The notes under the pieces were generated by a model that was given only the letters and a program-made list of their open reading frames with translations, ran no database searches and was not told the origin of the DNA. A stretch of 64,000 nucleotides of DNA from Lepeophtheirus salmonis (taxonomy: Eukaryota; Arthropoda; Copepoda; Siphonostomatoida; Caligidae). Location: positions 8,607,907-8,671,906 of the forward strand of contig NC_092584.1 in NCBI RefSeq assembly GCF_016086655.4, in the 5' to 3' direction. The position numbers and the translations under genes were made by a program. Positions 44,301 to 53,300 of the stretch are shown in pieces. Within the stretch, counting starts at the first letter, position 1. Each line of letters starts with the position of its first letter.

Positions 44301-47300
44301 GATATCATCTTTGGAAAATAAGATAAAACCTATACAGATTGCTAACTACAGAAAATAATTCATGCTCAACAAATTATTAAGAATTTACGACTCTATGAAT
44401 AATTTCTGTATCAACCTACTAAAGGATAGATGGCCAACAGTCGCTAAACAAGTCCATCGCAATCCGAGGTATGCCTGTATTTCACTTAAATGACATACAT
44501 ATACAATAAAAACAAATCCTACCTTGGATTCCCTCGTAGTGCCGCATGATGAAGACAATTGAATCCATTGTTGTTCGTCAACATAATATCCGCGTGATGT
44601 TCCAGAAGAAGAGAGAGCATTTCATCCTTTTTCTTGGAAATTGCATCATGGAGAGGTGTATCGCCCTCAGAATCCTAATAAATGAATCAACACAATTAAC
44701 TCTATTAATAAAGTTAAGTTTGTCTGTCGTCTGTATACATATTTTTGATCTAAGAAATAACAATGATAAGGAAAATTTGCAGGGCTGTGCATATTGCGTT
44801 GAACGATTTAAATAGCTTTTTTGATTGAAAGCTTTTGGAGGAACATTTATTTTATAAAAAAAGATGCATAATTTAATTTTCAACATAATTTATAAGTTGC
44901 TTATTATAGTTGGTCATGATTAGTTGATTAAGTCATTGGCGATTTCGTATAAGTCTTAAAATATTGGTTTGACCTAAATAAATCCAATTCCAATTATTTG
45001 ATTTGAACAAACTGCACCAATTTAGATTTTTTGTTAAATCTGACTCTTCAGCATTACTATCCATGGAGCATTTTGCGTTAGGGATACGTATCTAGGACAT
45101 TATCAAACTTAATGGAGACTAATTTGAAGGATCTCCGGTACTTTTGCCTTAAACCATTTTGCCTAGAGAATATTTTACCTTAATATGTATAAATAAATGA
45201 GCTTTATACGTCGTTATTGTATATTTTTGGTTGAAAATTATGTTTCCTTTGAATTTTTAAATCAAAATATGTAATGTTCATTACTACAAAACACGTTAAA
45301 TGTTTGTTGTCTGGTAGAATAATGATGGATTATGCTCTTCTTATATCCATGAGTATTTTACAATATAAATCAGTCGTCATGTCTAATTGACAGTGGAGAA
45401 GGGGTTAATCCTTCTTCTATTCGAATTGTTGTCGTGTTTTGTTTTTGTTCATTACATAGTGAGATTTCAAGATAGTGTATGAAGTGAAATTTGGCTGGAT
45501 AATTCCATCATTTATCCAACAAAAACAACAACAACATTAAATCCTTTTATTGGAATACAAAAAATCAAAGGGAACATCAATATCAACCGTAAATAAACAA
45601 TAAATACCTTATTTATTCATATACTAAGGCGAAATATCCTTGAGACAAAATAACTTTAAGGCGAAATTTTTTGAGGCAAAAGTACCTAGCGCCATATTGA
45701 AGATTAGAAATAATGTTCAAAATTACACCCATTGGAAAAATGGAATAAAATGACAAATTTGTTGTCCCAAATAATTGGAAAAAGCATGGAGCCCTCCTTG
45801 GAATCCGCAACATAAGAATTGCTCGAAATGTGGGACTCAGTGGGAATCGACATGGTTGCCAAAGAGTTGTCATTCTAGTGGAACCAGTACTCGGCTCCCT
45901 CCCACTCCTCGAACAAAGTATCAAATGGCTCCAATACAATTTTGACCACTTCATCTAGCCAGACTTATGGACTCAAAAATTCTTGATTTGAATCAGATAG
46001 ATTTTTTGACAAACCAACCGAACTCTCTGCAACACCAAAGAGGAACTCATTGGTCGGCTCAAGAAAGAATTCAAGGATTCACCAAGAGATCAAGAAGCTT
46101 AGGCCACTTTCGGCCTCGTATAGTGACTATAATTGAGGCTGGCTGTGATTTTATAAAATAAAAATAAATCAGTTTCAATCATACTTTCAGAATCGGCTTT
46201 TATTTTTTGTATCTGATAACTGGCTGTGAGAGAAAATTGTTTTTTATTGTGATACAGATAGAAAGCGCACCCTGTAGTTCTACTAATTGAATATCTTTAT
46301 TATTACATATTACAATTTCTAATATCATTTTCATGAATCTATGTATATATATAAAATAATAGAGTAGTTTCTTTTTTCCATTTTATATTCTACAGAGTCC
46401 ATACACCATTATCATATGTAAGAAAGATTTGGCAACCCCCAAAAAGAAAAAGACTTCCTAACCTTGGTTGTATGTTATATTATGTTTTACATATTCACTT
46501 GCTCTCTTTTATTTCTTTATCTTCTCCGTCCTCTCTTCTGGGGCGTCAGCAGGGAGTGGGCCGGAGGGACTGTAATCCATAAAAAAAAATATGGATTTTT
46601 TTCTTTTTACTAGAAAACTCAATATTTGAAATTTAATTTAATTTTTCAATTTTTTTGAATAGCTTTGGATTTTTCAAATTTTTATACAAAAATTTGACTT
46701 TTGAAAAAAAAATTTCAGAAATTAATTTTTTTGTGAACAAAAAGTGGTTCATTGTACTTTTCTTCCAAAAAATTCAATTTTTTCAGAATAACTATGGATT
46801 TCGTAATTATTTTTTTCTCAATGGCTGTGGATTTTTGAATTTTTTTATCAAAAAATTAACTTTGCAATTAAAAAAAAATAATCCAAAACCAACCCTCCCC
46901 CAAAAAAAAAAAAAAATATATATATATATATTTGCTCTTCTTACAACTTAGTTACATATACAGTGTGCAAGGTAAAACATTGTACTCTTTGATGCAGAAC
47001 AAATATGGTAAACTGTAGCAAGAATGTAAAGGATTTCAACATTGAGGGTTTATCACAAACTTCCTTATTGATATATTTTCAATCTTTCAAATGATTTCAT
47101 TTGGTTACTACCACGGCCTCCAACCCAGGCCTAAATGTGCTTGATGAAGACCTCGTACATGGCTGTCCACTGCTGCTCGAGGCCATCCAAATTTTCACAG
47201 ACTCTCTTCTTGACTACACCCCAAACGGCATTGTTGAGAGAAACATTTTGGGGAGGAGGGTTGCCAAAACCAAAGGAGATTACATTGAATAACAGAGGCG

Positions 47301-50300
47301 TTACTAGTTTTCATCATTTGGGTGGGGGCTTAGTCCACCCAAAAACTAACAAAGGACACATAATTAATTAATTAAATAGGAACATCTATTTAATAAACTA
47401 GCACAAAGAAACTATCTTACTGATAGACAATCAAAAATTAAAAATATTTTATTTATATTAAGTTTGTTTCTATTAAAATTCAAAACTAAAACGATCTACT
47501 ATAAATATATAATCTTATGTATATTGTAAAACCTCCTTGTATACTACATTTTTTGTTGAATAAATTTGACCAAGACAAAATAAAAGATAACTAGACGAAA
47601 CAATGACAATGACAATGCCTAAGATAATATATAAAAATATTTTTATTTCACAGATTTATGAATGAATCAGTCGGAACTAAAATTTAACGGATTTTTAATA
47701 CTTTATTTTTTAACTTCATCAAATGCTATTTTAGCAATTTATAGTTATGCCTCTTAAACGTTTATAAGTATAATATAAACCAAAGTAGTAATAGTCACCT
47801 TGATATGAACAAACTCATGAACAACTACAAAAACTCCTGGCTAGCTCAATATATAGTTTGCTATAATTCATTATCATAATTATATAAAAAAACGCAATAA
47901 GGGGTAATAATTCCAAATACCCCCAATAATGTGGGGCTCTCCTGTATATTTATTTATTTTTAGGCAAAATGGTTGTAATCTTTATCTACTACTACAAGTT
48001 ACATCTTGAACACAACATACATATGCCCGTAAATTTAAGGAATTTTCCGTGTGTAAGGAAATTTTTAGAATATATGTGCCTGATAGAAATAAAAGTGCAA
48101 TTGTATTAAGAAAAAAATGGGGTTATTTTTATAATTTGCTCTTAAACTAATTTTGATAGTAATTCGGAATTGACTGTATCTATCGAAAAATTCCTCATTG
48201 AAATGGTATTGTACTAAGTTATTGAAAAGTAAATTTATTATACGATAATAGAACATTTTCACTGACGTCATAAAATTACATCTGTAAGGTTTAAGTTATA
48301 TTTCTTTTTTTGGGTCTTGTTTTTACATGATCCATGGATAATTCACTATTTTCCTTCATATTAATGAAAAAAACTTGGTTATTTAGGCTCCCAAAATGTA
48401 CGACATCAAAATTGTAATGTCACGTGAAAACATTCAATTTTCGGATATTTTTAATACCTAATGAATGTATGTATATGTCACAGTAGAGATTGAAATCCAG
48501 TAGAATCGTTGATTCTCTTAGTAGAGATCATGATCATTATCTGTCATAGGACAGATTATAATCATGATCTCTACTAAGAGAATTAATAATTCTACTTGTA
48601 GAGATTACAATCCTATTCTCTCCTAGGACAAGTTACAATTTTACTGAGGAAGATACTAGCATTGAATATTTGAAGAGGTTGCGCGTTTTCGAAAATATGA
48701 CTCCGAATCATGCCCTCTAATGAATTGTGATAGGTAATTTAATTCTCAGTAAATGCATCCCGTATCTTTTTATTCCTAATAATTTCATTCCCAGTAAATT
48801 CATCCCGTGTCTTTTTATTCCTAGTAACTTCATTCCCAGTAAATTCATTCCCGTACACTTTATTCCCACTTTAAAGAAGGATATTTGATGACGTCATACA
48901 GTTTATGTTTCTACATTAGTTAGTTAGTAGTTTTTGTGTAGAGCTGTAGAGGGGGGCACTTGGCACTGGAGATGAGTGATGGATGGGAGACGGATACGAA
49001 TTATTTATGGTGTTTATGCATTAGAAATGACGTCATAATAAATTTTTAATAGTGAGTAGAAACGGAATATCATCCGTTGATATCATTTATACTTTGGGAA
49101 ATCAAGTAAATCCAGTCACTACTCCTCTTCTTGATCGTCTATCCTTCTCATCCATCGACAATCATCAATTTCATAATCCCCTTTTCTCTTCCCTTCCTTA
49201 TTTAACAATTCAAATTTACGTAAACAATTACTCTACGCAAATTGTTCGGACCCCTCACTCCCTTCTCCAGGAGCACTTACTCTCACCTGCTTCAAGCTCA
49301 ACTCTGGATTGAATCCTACAAGTTACCAAATCATCATCACCCATAGAATCATGCTGGGACTCGTAATAGATTTCTAGAATATATCTTTCAACTGAACTGT
49401 TTTAATTAAAAAACAGATTCACTATTCATAATTGAATCTTTAAAACAACTGATTTAAAAAAAAAAACTATATCATTTTCAAATTATTCGTATTTCGTACA
49501 TTCAGGTAGCAGTTTGCTTGATTCTACTCCAACTATTGAATGAAAAAATTATTCCACGGCCGCTTTCCTGAGCATCATAAATCCCATATAATGTCCAAAA
49601 ATACATCCCAGCCCACCGGTTGTGAAGGTTTTCTGAAGTAAAGATCATTTATTAACTAAAATGAACCCTTATTGAGTTAACTAGAGGCCAAGTTAAATGT
49701 TCAACTGAGCCCAATTAAAGTAAGCCAGCTAGTATTCCTTAAAACTAATTTGGATTCAATACAGTTTGATCCAAATCAATACTATTATGTAGTAATCAAT
49801 GATACACCATATTTTTTTAATTTATATGTAATACTTAACAATTTTTTCGTTACAAATTAATCTAAAATGTTTGCTATATTGATTCTATACAGGGTTTTTT
49901 TTAAATATCAGTTTGAATCATTTCGAAAAATGGCTGCAAAGTATTTTTATTGGAGAGGGGGGGGGGTATCTTAGAACTGATTCATGCAGTGAGCTGATTC
50001 AGTTCACTAAAAGGAATCACAATTCCCAGCATTCGACAAAGGATGATTCTCACGGAAAAAACTAAAGAAATCGCCAATGAAAGAATCACTTTTGTACAAT
50101 ATTGCAATAGACAATACCACAGAGGCGACTTGGCGACATATTTTCGAAAACACACAGCCTCTTCAAATATCCAATGCTACTATCTCTCTTAATAAAATTG
50201 TAATTTGTCCTAGGAGAGAATAGGATTGTAATTTCAACAAGGAGAATCAACGAATCTTCTGGATTTCAATCTCTACTGTGACATAAATATGTACTAAAAA

Positions 50301-53300
50301 TTTGTGAGCTAAAAATACATTAAAATAGAAAAGTAATCAAATATTTATTAATATATGATGCAGTTTTCAGTCATGCCTCTATAAATATGTTTGGCAATAA
50401 CAGAGGCACACCCATATAAATAAGTGAGTATTTATATTATTATTTATGCTTATAATTCTCAGAAATACATTCTAGCATCATAATAATAAATTGAGTTTCA
50501 TTCCTCAAATTAATAATCTGTTATAAAAGGATACGAGATACAATTTTTTTCATATGTATAAATCAACATGAGAATAAAATACGATCATGAATTTTATAAA
50601 TCTAAATTTGAGACTATTCAAACTCTCAAGATGAGTAAAAGTATCTTACTACTAAAGTTAATAATAGCAGCTTACTTGAAGTGAGGGATGTCCTTTTAAT
50701 TTCAAAATGGATTTGACAACTCCAAAATGCCCTTTGTTGACTCCTATATGCAGTGCCGTTTGACGACGTTTGTTACGAGCATTTAGATCAGCCCCTGAAG
50801 CTGCTAATAGTTCCATAACATTGGGTTCATCACCAAATGCTGCATGATGGACAGCCCTATCTCCATCCTTATCCTCTATTTCTAAATCTGCGTTCCGTCG
50901 TAGCAATGCCTTTATTACCTAAATTCAAAGAATCTCCCGTCAAATATTACTTCTTTTTTAATTTCAAAATATATATATACCTCTATATGCCCATTTTGTG
51001 AAGCAGCCTGTAAGGCAGTGTGCCCAGCAAAAACTCCATTGACATTACAGCCATCTCGAGAAACTAGTTCCTCGACTTCTTGAGGATCCCCATTTGCTGC
51101 AGCTTTGACTAATTCCTCCGTTACATCTCCAGATACATGAGTTTCAAATAATTTTTTCAAGAGAGCGGATAATTTTTCTCCACTGGAGGTACCAGGAAGT
51201 GCAGAGACATCACCAGCAACTTTAGTCACTGCCATTGGATTGTATGTCCATGAAGTTCCACTTACTTCCACTTTTAAATCATTATCATGATATATTTGTT
51301 GGACTCGACCAATTTTACCAAGGGTGGGTGCCATGGCTTCAGCCCATTCTCCGTGCCCTTTTTGAAGTACCTACACAAAGAGAGAAGAATATTAATTATT
51401 TATCATATTACAATAAAGTAAATCCACGCACCTTCATTCTTTCCATATCAGAACAAACTTGTACCAAGTCCCCGACAGAAAATTGATTGTTCCAGTCAGC
51501 AGTACTCAAAGTGGGAGATAAATTGGATCCATTTACTGAACTAGCCATTCCACCAACTTTCGTTAGAACAGCAGGATTGAACGTCCATCTAGAAAAAAAG
51601 TAATCATCATTTTAATCATAATGAATAAAAAATTGATGAGAGATTTATAAAATTGATTGGTTGTATAAGTTATGAGGTAAAATAAACTGTAAATATTTAA
51701 TTATTTTAAAATTAATGCAATCAATTCGTGTAAAACCAAATAATAGCAAAAAAAAAACATAGTATTAAGTAATACATGTAATCCATAAGGAAATATTCAA
51801 ATAAAGTCATCAATTGTGAATTTGAAGAGATACAAACTAATCAATTTATCAATAATTAATCAATGAAAAGGCAAGTTGCTTTAAGGTTCAGATGGAGGAT
51901 ATAATTTGATACGTATTTATCAAAGAAGTCAAAACTTTTTATGAGCAATGATTCCAAAGAACAACATAATTCCAGTTTGTAAATAAAACAAAGATAAAAG
52001 AATATCTTGAATAATACTACTACAAAATGGTACATCAGTCACCATACAAATTGATTTTCTTTAGAGAAAAGACAATACCTATTCCCAGATGCGTAGGATA
52101 CAACGATATCGTGATCCTCATCAAAGGCTACAACTGTCCCTGTCTGCCCGAGACACTCATACATTCCTTCAGTCCACCCTCCATGCCCATGTTGAAGATG
52201 CTGCACAATTTCAAACTCTAAATCAACATTAACATGATCTCCAACAGCAAGTCCATGCGGTCCAGATCTTCCAGTGCCACATTCACCCAACAATGGGAGA
52301 TGATCTTTATAAAATGTGCCTCCTTTAGCGTCCGACACCGCTTTTAAATCCGCCATTCCCTCGAATCCCACTCTATAAAGATTTTTTGCACCCGTGTCCC
52401 ACATTATATACGCAGCTGAGCGAGGACTCGCAGCAGACCAATCCTGGATTTCTGTGACTTTTCCTCTACGATTATTACCTCCATCTTGATCTTCCCATTG
52501 CCAATCTACACCCCGAACGACTCGTGCACCCGGAAAAATTCCTCTAACAGGAATTTTTTTTGATTTTCGTCGAGGTTCCATCAGAACTCTGAAAGAATAA
52601 AATAATACTTTTGATATTTATCAACACAAAAGCAAGACAGATTGATTTTTCTCAAAATTGAGTGTGGTCTACATTTCGAGAGTTGAGTGCCAAATTGTCG
52701 TACTCAAAAAAGACACATATTACTTTTATTGCCTATATCCTCCTAGACCTATAATATTTAAAAACAGAGAAATTCAGACTGTTGAAATGAATTTCTTGGA
52801 TCCATTTTATTTGAAAAAATTGGTATACACAATTTCTTTGATAATAGAGGAATGGAGTTGTCAAGCTAAGTTTTATATAGTAGAAATTAGAGCTACGAAA
52901 ATTTGACACTCTCCACACGATTTGTATTCTACGACGAATTATTGTCAATTTCTATTAACGAATTATTCTTATGAACTCTATGTGTGTGCCATAGGTCTCT
53001 TAAATCGAATAAATATTTTAAACTATAGTTTAAATTCTTAAGTATCTTAACGCATCCCATAAATTTGAATAGCAAGCCTATAATTGACTCAATTATGTCT
53101 ATGGGGCTGTATATTTAAAGTAAACAAATAATTAAGTCTTTCTCCTTTTCTCGATTGTTTTTCTGTTGACGCCCTACATTAATATTTGTGCATATATTAT
53201 TTAAATCAAAGTATGATGGATTGAAGGGAGAGCCTCAAAGTGTGAGAGTAATGGAGCAATCCTCTACTCTTCTCCAGTTGATTTTCTTAATTTAAGGCAT

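Larger units (their letters stand above)
2313..44522 (-). other. mib1: mib1 intron 6, 42,210 bp
   Basis: The donor GTAGG at 44522 and the acceptor TTTTTTGCAG at 2313 delimit a 42.2 kb intron between two ankyrin exons. The protein reads straight across (GNP|SAMKILL), so no conserved exon is missing from it. Its content is broken mariner transposases, elements with inverted ends, tandem and dispersed repeats, and AT-rich unique sequence, itemised below. I saw no complete nested protein-coding gene; one orphan exon is possible at 14713-14847. Confidence 0.9.
48475..50285. mobile_element. 1.8 kb element with long inverted ends
   Basis: Left end atgtcacagtagagattgaa-atccagtagaatcgttgattctc and right end, inverted, identical over most of about 45 bp. 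The match resumes further in (aggattgtaatttcaac..., tcctaggacaagttacaa/ttgtaatttgtcctagga, gcattgaatatttgaagagg, ttttcgaaaatatg), giving arms near 170-230 bp. The left arm holds a hairpin (48515-48580) absent from the right arm. The interior has a tandem repeat at 48732-48872 and an 86-codon plus frame (49052-49312) with no recognised motif. No transposase seen. Fold-back or MITE-type element. Confidence 0.7.
44675..50675 (-). other. mib1: mib1 intron 5, 6,001 bp, filled with transposon remnants
   Basis: It separates the exon ending GHPSLQ from the exon starting DSEGDT. It contains an inverted-ended element (45130-45700), two mariner 3' ends (45940-46283 on plus, 46958-47305 on minus), a T-rich repeat copy (46535-46935) and the 1.8 kb inverted-end element (48475-50285). 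What remains between them is AT-rich with no coding signal. Confidence 0.85.

Noticed and set aside
45613..45954. 113-codon minus frame
   Set aside because: Covers the inverted end of a non-coding element and its flank; no family motif, and the neighbouring mariner coding is on the plus strand.
46655..46951. 98-codon plus frame rich in Phe, Asn and Lys
   Set aside because: Generated by the same T-rich repeat as 43140-43635; not a gene.
52658..52948. Overlapping plus and minus frames within mib1 intron 1
   Set aside because: Short AT-rich frames in a confirmed intron with no motif.
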